Source: Spirosoma pollinicola (GTDB taxonomy: Bacteria > Bacteroidota > Bacteroidia > Cytophagales > Spirosomataceae). From it: a stretch of DNA of 64,000 nt. Shown here one piece after another: positions 50,432 through 58,112 of this stretch. Under the pieces are notes generated by a model. It did no database searches. It saw only the letters and a list, made by a program, of their open reading frames with translations, and was not told the DNA's origin. The first letter of the stretch is position 1. Each line of letters opens with the position of its first letter. The translations under genes were made by a program, and so were the position numbers. The stretch spans positions 1,736,001 to 1,800,000 of the forward strand of contig NZ_CP025096.1 in NCBI RefSeq assembly GCF_002831565.1, read 5' to 3'.

Positions 50432-50590
50432 AACCTGTTTAAACTTTACCAGCAGGTGGTTTTTGTCCTTCTGACGAAGGAAGAATCTTAACGTATCCAT
50501 TTTTGGAAGTAAAGATATATTAAGATTTTCCTTCGTCAGAAGGACAAAAACCCAACCTTTGGCAGCTATTTTCAAAAGTTTAAACAGGTT
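50432..50590. repeat. 159-base nested imperfect palindrome
   Basis: Outer arms AACCTGTTTAAACTTT / AAAGTTTAAACAGGTT and inner arms of about 36 bases (TTTTGTCCTTCTGACGAAGG and its complement) pair around a 27-base centre, with one asymmetric internal loop. It ends 5 bases past the stop codon of the SGNH-like gene. Confidence 0.8.
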
Positions 50591-50595
50591 CCTCG

Positions 50596-51597
50596 TCAAA
50601 TATGAACGGTTTGCCACACCAAATTCAGCCAGCTTTCCCGCCCTTCGCAAGACCAGTGGGTATCGCTTTTCAAGTAAGGCGATTGAGGACTTTTCTTGAA
50701 CGCTTCGTAGGTATTGATAGTTGGCACCCGTAAGTTGGGATGCTGTTGTATACGCTCAACCAGGTGATTATAGGCACCCCGATTCGTTTCGAGAATGCTG
50801 GCCTTATTGGGGATAACGGAAAGGTACACGGCATCGAAACCAAGACGACGATACCGTTCTGCGACGGAGTTTAGACTATCAACCAAAAGGGTAATGCGCT
50901 GATCAGGAATATTGGCAAACGATGAATTGAGGGTTTTGCTGGTATCCGTATCGCTTCGCAAAAACAGATACTTGTGATCTTTAGACAGACTAACGCTCGA
51001 ATTCTCACGGTCAAACCAGTTCAACGTAAGACTTGCTTTCAACTCCTTGAACCAAAAAGCCCAATCGTGGCTAAACAGGGCTGATTCGAGCCGCTCTTCC
51101 ATATCACTTCTGTGAAATTCATTGCTAACGCGCTGACGAAGCGGAAGCTGTGGGGTGGGGGTTAGGCTGGTATCTTTTTCAACAACAAATTCACTGACAG
51201 GCCGGGAAAAGTGCTCACGAATATGTCGCTCCACCGATTCGATCAGCAACACATTTTTCTTCGATGGGTCAAGCTGCACCCGCTGCTGGTAATCCCAGGC
51301 CACGCGCTGAAAGTGGCTCACCCGAAAATCAGATTTGTTTAACCGTTGAGGCTCCGAAAAGCTATCGCCAATGAGGTAAAGGTGAGTAGAGGCTGTATCG
51401 CTTGACCGATTTGATCCAGCACAAACGGGTTGCGCCTGCTTAAACTGAGGCAGAGCCGAGAGCCGGTATAAGTCGCCAAACCGGTAGTCGTCCACAACAA
51501 TGCCCGCTTCATAAAGGCCGTGAAGTAGGGTGCTCGATAGACCACCGCCCCAAAGCACAAGAGCAAGTAGTAAAATTATATAGCGTAGTACGCGCAT
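50596..51597 (-). CDS. SGNH/DHHW-like envelope protein
   Basis: A 333-residue exported or anchored protein. Hydrophobic residues 4-25 form a signal anchor. LYLIGDSFS contains a GDS-type Ser79, and SDTHWSCEG near the C-terminus gives D312 and H314, so a Ser/Asp/His set like that of SGNH O-acetyltransferases or the DHHW/AlgX group is present. The order is GDS first and DxH last, opposite to AlgX. It probably modifies a glycan in the periplasm. It is the last gene of the minus-strand glycan region. Confidence 0.7.
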   Translation of the reverse strand: MRVLRYIILLLALVLWGGGLSSTLLHGLYEAGIVVDDYRFGDLYRLSALPQFKQAQPVCAGSNRSSDTASTHLYLIGDSFSEPQRLNKSDFRVSHFQRVAWDYQQRVQLDPSKKNVLLIESVERHIREHFSRPVSEFVVEKDTSLTPTPQLPLRQRVSNEFHRSDMEERLESALFSHDWAFWFKELKASLTLNWFDRENSSVSLSKDHKYLFLRSDTDTSKTLNSSFANIPDQRITLLVDSLNSVAERYRRLGFDAVYLSVIPNKASILETNRGAYNHLVERIQQHPNLRVPTINTYEAFKKSPQSPYLKSDTHWSCEGRESWLNLVWQTVHI

Positions 51598-51642
51598 GAA
51601 TGTGGACGTATAGGTTGCCTGAGCAATATCCTCTTTTCAGGG

Positions 51643-54360
51643 TTACCTTAATCGAATACTAAATAACTGGACAGCCTGCTGTGCGCCACTAAGAACATAC
51701 AATTCATTTGTACGTTCGTCGAACTGCAAGGCTACCAGAAAATCGCTTGGAATGGGGCGGTCGTTCAGGATGCGTCCATTCAGGTCATAGAGCATCGTGA
51801 AACCACCCGACTTAACACTAATCAACTCGATTCCGGCACCAAGCCGATGATACCGAACGTTGTTGCGACCTGATTGTAGGGCTCGAACATCAAATCGCCG
51901 TTGCCCCTGCTGATCGAGCACGGATAGTTCTGTATCTGTCGTACGGAGAAGCAGCCAGTTGGTTTGGTCTTCATCGGGGAACAACCTGAACGAGCCGCTA
52001 CGAACGGGTCGATACAATTGTATCCGCTTTGCGATTAGCCCGGTTGTATTGATAGTGAGTAATTGGCCCTCATCAGTAATGGTACGGATTTGTGTTTGGC
52101 CTGAGGGTAATAGCGCAGGCCCATCAAAATGTATTTCAGGTTCTTCCTCGTTGGTACGCTCAATTTTGGCAGGGAAATGCGGATACTGCGTACCGTTTTC
52201 GCGCCAGTGATTCAGTGTTCCGTCTGCCTGTATGGCAAGCACATCCATACCCATAGGGGTCGATATGACCTGGAAAGGGAGTTGTAATGCGCCTTTATTC
52301 GGAGCCGTCATAAGGCGAACAAAAGTCCGGTGCTGGCGGTCTAAGGCATAAATATGGCCATCTTCATGCGCAACCAGGGCAACCATATTGCGCTGCTGAC
52401 TTCCTCGGGGTCTGGCTAAAAAAGATGGGTCGATACCTTTTGGCAGTGGAATAGCCTGAAGGGCTACTTTTTTACTAATACGTACCGGATCGGCTATATA
52501 AAGGGTTCTGTCGGTCATGAACAAGTACTGCAACCGGCCATTGTTTAGGAAATCGACGCCCAGTGCATTGCTGCGAATAGGCCCATCGGTATTGTTCTGC
52601 ACTAACTTATCGCCGTCGGGGGTCACCAGTACAAACTGGCCCGCATTATTTTGCGCGTAGAACTGTGCTGAGCTATCGCTAAGATTGCCCGTAACAATGG
52701 GTGCCGAGATAAGGGGCGCGTTGAACAAGGTTTTCTTTTGTAATAAAACTTTGTTCAGAACTGCCTGACTGGCCCGGCGGGTGGTTCGGCCCAAAATGAC
52801 AGTCGACTGAATATTTTCATTCCCATAGCTGGCCTGATAAGCTATATTTTCCAGGTTCGCCAGCGCCGGGCTGCCAGTTGTTGGGTCGACCTGATCGAGC
52901 AGGTTTTGCCAGCCCAATGGCCAACTGGTGAGCATATTTGCATGACCCCGATTCACGCGGGCAAAAGCGGTGAAATTAGCCGGGCGTAATGTGGTTTTCA
53001 GTAACTCGGCCTGTCGCGCATCGGCCGTCCATACGGCCCCCCGCTGCACTTGCTGCAGGTAATCCTGCATGGCATCTTCGCTGTTGGCCACAATTAGGGA
53101 CGAGCCATGCTGCGTTATCCAGCTTTGTGAAAACCCGGAAAATAAACTGCTAAAGAGTGATGCGGGTAGTTCGGGAACGTTAAGCAACAGGATCTTGTGA
53201 CCCAGATAGCTTTTAGGGGTAGCCTGCGTTTTAGCTCCCGAACGAAAGGCTATCTGCTGATAGGCATTCGCGAGCTTTTTACCATCCTGAGCGGTCAGAA
53301 TCAAAACCTGCCGTAGAAAACCTGTTGGCGATTCCAGTCGGCACAGAAGAATATCCGGCCCTAAAGACTGATATAAAGGCTTGGTTTCTGGTTCGATTTG
53401 CTTAAAGCGGCCCCGCAGAAAATCGCTGGACGCAGATCCCAGCAGATTACTAAGCGATTTGCCAAACTGGGATGCATCGCTAATGCCGATGTGATAAAGG
53501 GTAGCGGTTGTTTGTGGGATGAGATACGCGTATTGAATGCGCCGGGGTGTTTGGTTGGCAAACAAAGCCGCTACATCCTGCCGGTTCCCAATCTGATCGA
53601 CAGCGTAGCCAACCAGATGAGAACGGGAAGCAGATGGCCGGAATTGAAGCGTTAACTCTTCGGGTAAAAACAGCCTGACCAGCGAGCCCACGTTGCTAAA
53701 CAACGACTGGAGCACTTCGGGCCGAACGGACAAACCTGCCAGGTGGTCGGCGTCTACCTGAAAGTCTGCATCTGCCGATGCAAATTTCAGTGACTGGTGC
53801 ATCCGTTTGGCAACGTTCTCAATCAAAATACCCGATACACTGCCTACTAAAAAGTCGTCGGTTAGAATAAACGAGCCAACAGGCTCATTACCCCTTTGCA
53901 CTAAATCAAGTATTTTCTCGCCGGCAAACGTATGATTAAGCACACGGTACTGGCGCGGGTCGGGATTGGTTAACCGGTTCAGGAAAGGCTTGTCACTGGC
54001 CGTAATGGGAATGTAAAATATGAAATCAAGCGTTGTCCTGGAAATTGAATGAAGTGAGTAACGGATAGTTCGACCAGAAACGAAATTTAGAACTGTTGCT
54101 GAATCGGCAGTGGCGTATAAGAAGCGGTCTAGTTTCTGTCGGGCTTCATCGAAGACCGGTAATTGCCGGAGCGAAATCTGATTACGTAATACTCGTGCAG
54201 AAACCGTATCCTGTAGTCGGTCGCTGGCTAGTACGAGCAAAGCACCCGGCGGAACCAGCGAGCCAACGGTGCGGCCCGCAGGAAATACCTGTCGGTAACC
54301 CAGCCAGCCACCTAGTAGCAGCAACACCGCACCAACACCAATCCAGAGACTTCGTTTCAT
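51643..54360 (-). CDS. Large membrane-anchored protein of unknown function
   Basis: A 905-residue protein with one N-terminal helix (residues 5-22) and a large extracytoplasmic part. The first 500 residues (PPGALLVLASDRLQDTVSA, LPVFDEARQKLDRFLYATAD) recall DUF3352-type proteins, with alternating strands and helices. Residues about 560-900 look like a beta-propeller (VTPDGDKLVQNNTDG, LFMTDRTLYIADPV, ALVAHEDGHIYALDRQ). No enzyme motif is visible. It lies 46 bases upstream of the SGNH-like gene on the same strand and may share a transcript. A hairpin separates it from the mutase gene. Confidence 0.75.
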   Translation of the reverse strand: MKRSLWIGVGAVLLLLGGWLGYRQVFPAGRTVGSLVPPGALLVLASDRLQDTVSARVLRNQISLRQLPVFDEARQKLDRFLYATADSATVLNFVSGRTIRYSLHSISRTTLDFIFYIPITASDKPFLNRLTNPDPRQYRVLNHTFAGEKILDLVQRGNEPVGSFILTDDFLVGSVSGILIENVAKRMHQSLKFASADADFQVDADHLAGLSVRPEVLQSLFSNVGSLVRLFLPEELTLQFRPSASRSHLVGYAVDQIGNRQDVAALFANQTPRRIQYAYLIPQTTATLYHIGISDASQFGKSLSNLLGSASSDFLRGRFKQIEPETKPLYQSLGPDILLCRLESPTGFLRQVLILTAQDGKKLANAYQQIAFRSGAKTQATPKSYLGHKILLLNVPELPASLFSSLFSGFSQSWITQHGSSLIVANSEDAMQDYLQQVQRGAVWTADARQAELLKTTLRPANFTAFARVNRGHANMLTSWPLGWQNLLDQVDPTTGSPALANLENIAYQASYGNENIQSTVILGRTTRRASQAVLNKVLLQKKTLFNAPLISAPIVTGNLSDSSAQFYAQNNAGQFVLVTPDGDKLVQNNTDGPIRSNALGVDFLNNGRLQYLFMTDRTLYIADPVRISKKVALQAIPLPKGIDPSFLARPRGSQQRNMVALVAHEDGHIYALDRQHRTFVRLMTAPNKGALQLPFQVISTPMGMDVLAIQADGTLNHWRENGTQYPHFPAKIERTNEEEPEIHFDGPALLPSGQTQIRTITDEGQLLTINTTGLIAKRIQLYRPVRSGSFRLFPDEDQTNWLLLRTTDTELSVLDQQGQRRFDVRALQSGRNNVRYHRLGAGIELISVKSGGFTMLYDLNGRILNDRPIPSDFLVALQFDERTNELYVLSGAQQAVQLFSIRLR

Positions 54361-54374
54361 AGCTGACTTCAGTA

Positions 54375-54448
54375 TTAGTTATAAGTTAATAAGTGGCTGA
54401 CACGGGTTACTATTGACGCGTCAGCCACTTATCAACTTACAACTTACT
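54375..54448. repeat. Simple-word hairpin between mutase and large protein genes
   Basis: TTAGTTATAAGTTAATAAGT with GGCTGAC pairs with GTCAGCC and ACTTATCAACTTACAACTTA at about 25 of 28 positions, mostly A-to-G differences. The outer left arm has no C and the outer right arm no G. Confidence 0.75.
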
Positions 54449-54451
54449 CGT

Positions 54452-55843
54452 TTATTTCCCCCACATCGCGTTGGCGGTATCGGGGAACGGCAACGTTAGT
54501 TCAGGAACATTTGCAGCTACCCGATTTGCCCATTCAACGCCCTGCATAAGGGAGTGGTCCTGGTTGCTAACCTCGTATTTCCAGGCCCCAAACCGACCCC
54601 GTGAATAAATACCAAAGGGCTCTAACTTAGGCAGAACTGCTTTTAGAATAGTGTCGCGCTCAACCGATGGCGTTGGGTAGCCATAGTCAAACGCCATATG
54701 AAATGTCGAAACAACGTCGTCGGCTGACTCAATGAGCTTATCTTCAATAAGCGCCCGAATGGTATCATCGATCAGCGTTTCGCGATTAACCGGTTTGGCT
54801 GACGATTCACTCGTTTCGGTCATTAGCGACCAGTTTTGCGTACTGTCCGGCACGTTGTTAGGACTATAGTTCGAGAAAACCGTTACCCGATAATAGGGGC
54901 TGTTGTATTCCGGGAAATACATCCAGCACATGGTTTCGAGGCTTTGCTTGGGTTTACCTTTCAAGCCAATCCCAACCACGTTTGTAGACGAATGCTTAAG
55001 TCCCTGAGCCATTTGCACGGTTTCAGCGTCAAGACCTTCTACCCGTTGGGTGAACAGATCGAGTGGAACCGTACTCATCAGGTATTCGTACTCGATTTCT
55101 TCGCCACTGGCCAGAATTACCTTCTTTTCCGGTCCATTAACTTTTTCGACCGAAGCATTCAGTTTTACGTATTCCCGACCAACAAGGTCACCAACGGCTT
55201 CCCAAATACCACCCGTACCCCCCTGTTTGGGGAACTTAAAGGTGCTGTTTGGCCCCCATGAAAAATCGTCCTGGTCGAAGATGATATTTTTCGTAACCCG
55301 TTGAAGATCGGTAATGGCTACCCGTTCGCCAACCAATACGGCGTTCATATCTTCTGGCGGGTAAGCCCACACTTTGAAGTTATACGGGAACATAAATGTA
55401 TCGGCCAGCCCCTGCCCGAAGGTTGCCAGAATCCATTCCCGGAAATTCGCAGGTTTTTGGTTGATCGGAAATTTGTAGTTTTGGATAATACCGTCAAGGC
55501 ATTTCCACATCGTTTCGGGCGTCAGGTATTTGATGTTATTTTGAAATGGATAGGGCACGAAGCGATTTTCAATCCATACCCACGACTCCCGCTGGTGGCT
55601 GAGCCAGCCATCTTCGCCGAGGGCTTTCAGCATCAGCTCATCGAAGTACTTATAGTGCGAAAACTGCACATGGCCGCCAACATCCCAGGTAAATCCTTTG
55701 TCGTCGACAAAACTTTTCGACAAGCCCCCAATTCGATTTTCTTTCTCTAAGACGATGAAGTCGGTAATCCCTAATTCTTTCAGGCGGTATGCTGCTCCAA
55801 GGCCCGTTGGGCCGGAACCAATGATGACATATTTATACTTCAT
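54452..55843 (-). CDS. glf: UDP-galactopyranose mutase, eukaryotic-type
   Basis: Interconverts UDP-galactopyranose and UDP-galactofuranose with reduced FAD. The 463-residue protein has the N-terminal GSGPTGLGAAYRL and a row of segments matching fungal/protozoan mutases: GGHVQFSHYKYFD (H58, F61), RFVPYPFQNNI (Q101), NFKVWA with VGERVA (R174), SWGPNSTF (N199) and YYRVTVFSNYSP (R319). GYPTPSVERDTIL (Y389) and GRFGAWKYEVSNQDHS (Y423, N427) complete the set. The common bacterial Glf of about 370 residues differs in these loops. Downstream glycosyltransferases on the same strand fit a galactofuranose-containing glycan. Assignment is by remembered family motifs, without alignment. Confidence 0.83.
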   Translation of the reverse strand: MKYKYVIIGSGPTGLGAAYRLKELGITDFIVLEKENRIGGLSKSFVDDKGFTWDVGGHVQFSHYKYFDELMLKALGEDGWLSHQRESWVWIENRFVPYPFQNNIKYLTPETMWKCLDGIIQNYKFPINQKPANFREWILATFGQGLADTFMFPYNFKVWAYPPEDMNAVLVGERVAITDLQRVTKNIIFDQDDFSWGPNSTFKFPKQGGTGGIWEAVGDLVGREYVKLNASVEKVNGPEKKVILASGEEIEYEYLMSTVPLDLFTQRVEGLDAETVQMAQGLKHSSTNVVGIGLKGKPKQSLETMCWMYFPEYNSPYYRVTVFSNYSPNNVPDSTQNWSLMTETSESSAKPVNRETLIDDTIRALIEDKLIESADDVVSTFHMAFDYGYPTPSVERDTILKAVLPKLEPFGIYSRGRFGAWKYEVSNQDHSLMQGVEWANRVAANVPELTLPFPDTANAMWGK

Positions 55844-55892
55844 GAAATGGTCTTTTATTGACCGTAAACCGTAAACAGACTATAAACCTCTT

Positions 55893-56654
55893 TTAAGCGG
55901 TTACGGGCTCTGGTTTTTTTAGAGCTTTCACTTTGCCACTCAGTTCAAACCGGAATTGAGCTAATTCTTTAAAACTTTGGATACACACTTTAAGAAGCTT
56001 CCATTTTAAAATCGACACGGTACCCGTCAAGCGTTCTTTATGGGTAATAGGGATATCAAATGTGTTAAATCCTGCTTTCTTTGCCATAACCGCAAGAAAA
56101 ATATTAGGAGCAAAGGGAGTTGGATCGGGGAGCTGGGCCAGTAGCTTCCGGAGAAACGTACCTCGAATCAGCCGGAAAGGGATATTGCTATCCATAATAT
56201 ACGTCCCATAAATGAACGCGATACTCAAACGAAGAATTTTCGTGATCAGCAGCCGGGCCGGTGCATCGTACCGTTCCTCACGATAGCCTAAAATAAAAGG
56301 CGAATCATCGCGTTTTGCCCATAATTTGGCAAAATCGTCAGCAACAAACTGGTCGTCGCTATCGGTCTGAAACACGTATGCAGAATCCAGCGCAACCGCT
56401 TGCCGATACCCATTGACAACAGCGTTACCATGCCCGCCATTGGGCTGATGCACAACCATAAGTTTAGGATAGCGATTCTTGATTTGATCTAATATGGCTC
56501 CTGTTTTGTCGCGAGAACCGTCATTAACGACAATAAGACGTGTATTATCGGCAGGAAATTGGCGGGTCAACAAATCAGTCCACTGCTTGACAACAGTTTC
56601 GATAACTTCTTCTTCGTTGTAAGCCGGCATTACAATTGACAGCAGGAGACTCAT
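55893..56654 (-). CDS. Family 2 glycosyltransferase
   Basis: A 253-residue GT-A enzyme. MPAYNEEEVIETVVKQW, VNDGSRDKTGAILDQI, GHGNAVVNGYRQAV and QTDSDDQF (DxD-like) are typical of polyprenyl-phosphate hexose synthases. SNIPFRLIRG and FNTFDIPITHKERLTGT continue the match. There is no C-terminal helix pair, so it is a soluble or peripheral type. It is 49 bases upstream of glf on the same strand, so both may be one transcript. Donor and acceptor are unknown. Confidence 0.85.
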   Translation of the reverse strand: MSLLLSIVMPAYNEEEVIETVVKQWTDLLTRQFPADNTRLIVVNDGSRDKTGAILDQIKNRYPKLMVVHQPNGGHGNAVVNGYRQAVALDSAYVFQTDSDDQFVADDFAKLWAKRDDSPFILGYREERYDAPARLLITKILRLSIAFIYGTYIMDSNIPFRLIRGTFLRKLLAQLPDPTPFAPNIFLAVMAKKAGFNTFDIPITHKERLTGTVSILKWKLLKVCIQSFKELAQFRFELSGKVKALKKPEPVTA

Positions 56655-56790
56655 ATTTTAATAACTAGTGAATACAGATTTATGTACAATGACTACGGGT
56701 GGCCAGTAAACAGGTGACTAGAATAAGTCGTCTTTGCCAGTAAACCATAGAGTCAACCGCGTGCCTGATTAAGCATTTAATAAAGACTTG

Positions 56791-56798
56791 CAAATATA
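56791..56798 (-). promoter_or_regulatory. Bacteroidota -7 element upstream of the GT2 gene
   Basis: Minus strand TATATTTG, with a TTTA 17 bases before it in the -33 position. The leader to the ATG at 56654 would be about 135 bases. Confidence 0.45.
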
Positions 56799-56892
56799 GG
56801 AAATTGTTGCCGGGTAAATGGCTAAACCCGGCAGTACCTTAGGGAGCGGGAACTGGAAATTGCCTGTAAGTTGAGGTTGTGATTACAATTGA

Positions 56893-58035
56893 TCAATAGG
56901 AAAACCGATCTTTCAGGTCATTGATCGGCTTTTCAATTACAAACCAGGAAATTGTTGCCAATACAACGGTCAATGCCAGATAAAATGAGAACTGGAAGAA
57001 ATAGGAACTGTGAAGGAATGGCATGATGTCAGACAGACGTCGCCAGGCGCGTACGGTAAAATGCGTTGGCTGCGTGTGAAAAACGTTAAAAATAAAGTTG
57101 TGAAACAGATACAGCCCATAGCTGATACGCCCCATATATTGACTCACAGGGTGTTCGAGTACCCATTTCATTGGCCCTTTGAACCCAATAATAGCATGAC
57201 CAATCAGGAAGAACCCGAGTAGAGATGCGGCAAATCGCTCCCATACTTCAGACACTACGTTATGGTAGCCCCTTGGCGAATCAACGGCGATCCAGTTGTT
57301 CAGGTATACAATGACCGCAAAGCAGGCAATACTTAACCAGACGCCCGTTGCCGGGGAGAAGATACGAACGAGCCATTCCCGTCGGTAAAGCCAACCGTAA
57401 GCCATAATAGCGCCTAAACCGAAGGAATCAAGGCACGTGGGTGTCGATACGTACTCGATAAACCAGGGCATTCGGCTACGATACATTACATACCGTAAGC
57501 CAATACTGCCAATTATCATGAGGATCGCTGTGACGGGTACAAGCCGCCGTGGGACATAAAAGAGAAGCAACGGGAAAATTAAATAAACTTGCTCTTCAAC
57601 GGCCAGTGACCATAAATGATCTACCGTTCCCATCCAGGATTTGGTGATGGCTATATAAATATTCGTGCCATAAAGGGCCAGCCAGCCTATCGTTCGGCGA
57701 ACGGGCGGCTCGTTGATCAGATAAAGAATAAACAGCGTAAGGTAGTAGATCGGGAAAATCCGAAGGGTTCGTCGGATGTAAAACGTTTTCAGGTATTTCC
57801 CCAACCCCCCATTGGGCTGGCTGCTTAATTTGTCTTTACTTGACAGCAAAATCCGGGTAATCAGAAAGCCGCTTAGCACAAAGAAAATTGTGACGCCTAA
57901 CGCGCCCAACGGCAGCCCATCTATCCGGCCAACCATCCAGTGATCGAATAAGACCATACCTACGGCCAAAAACCGGATGCCGTCTAACTGCCGAAAGTGA
58001 TTCAGGGTAGATCGGACAGATGTAGTCGTTGGCAT
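56893..58035 (-). CDS. Acyltransferase 3 family membrane protein
   Basis: A 380-residue protein with about ten helices. The N-terminal LDGIRFLAVGMVLFDHW is the family signature with catalytic His, and ALGVTIFFVLSGFLITRIL follows, as in OafA-like O-acyltransferases. VDHLWSLAVEEQVYLIFPLLL is a second conserved block. The ATG at 58035 is preferred over the in-frame TTG at 58119, which overlaps the previous gene. It would acylate a surface glycan made by the neighbouring genes. Confidence 0.88.
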   Translation of the reverse strand: MPTTTSVRSTLNHFRQLDGIRFLAVGMVLFDHWMVGRIDGLPLGALGVTIFFVLSGFLITRILLSSKDKLSSQPNGGLGKYLKTFYIRRTLRIFPIYYLTLFILYLINEPPVRRTIGWLALYGTNIYIAITKSWMGTVDHLWSLAVEEQVYLIFPLLLFYVPRRLVPVTAILMIIGSIGLRYVMYRSRMPWFIEYVSTPTCLDSFGLGAIMAYGWLYRREWLVRIFSPATGVWLSIACFAVIVYLNNWIAVDSPRGYHNVVSEVWERFAASLLGFFLIGHAIIGFKGPMKWVLEHPVSQYMGRISYGLYLFHNFIFNVFHTQPTHFTVRAWRRLSDIMPFLHSSYFFQFSFYLALTVVLATISWFVIEKPINDLKDRFSY

Positions 58036-58112
58036 AGAGGAAGGGCTATGCGAATCGGACGGGTGACTTTGATTATGAACCAATGGGTGATTTGATTTAC
58101 TTAAAACTGATT

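Larger units (their letters stand above)
50068..50595. other. 528-base intergenic region with three inverted repeats
   Basis: No gene is apparent between bioB and the SGNH-like gene. The region holds an imperfect 55-base hairpin (50102-50156), a GC-rich repeat with perfect 28-base arms (50311-50390), and a 159-base nested palindrome (50432-50590). They are listed separately. The bases between them show no coding bias. Confidence 0.75.
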
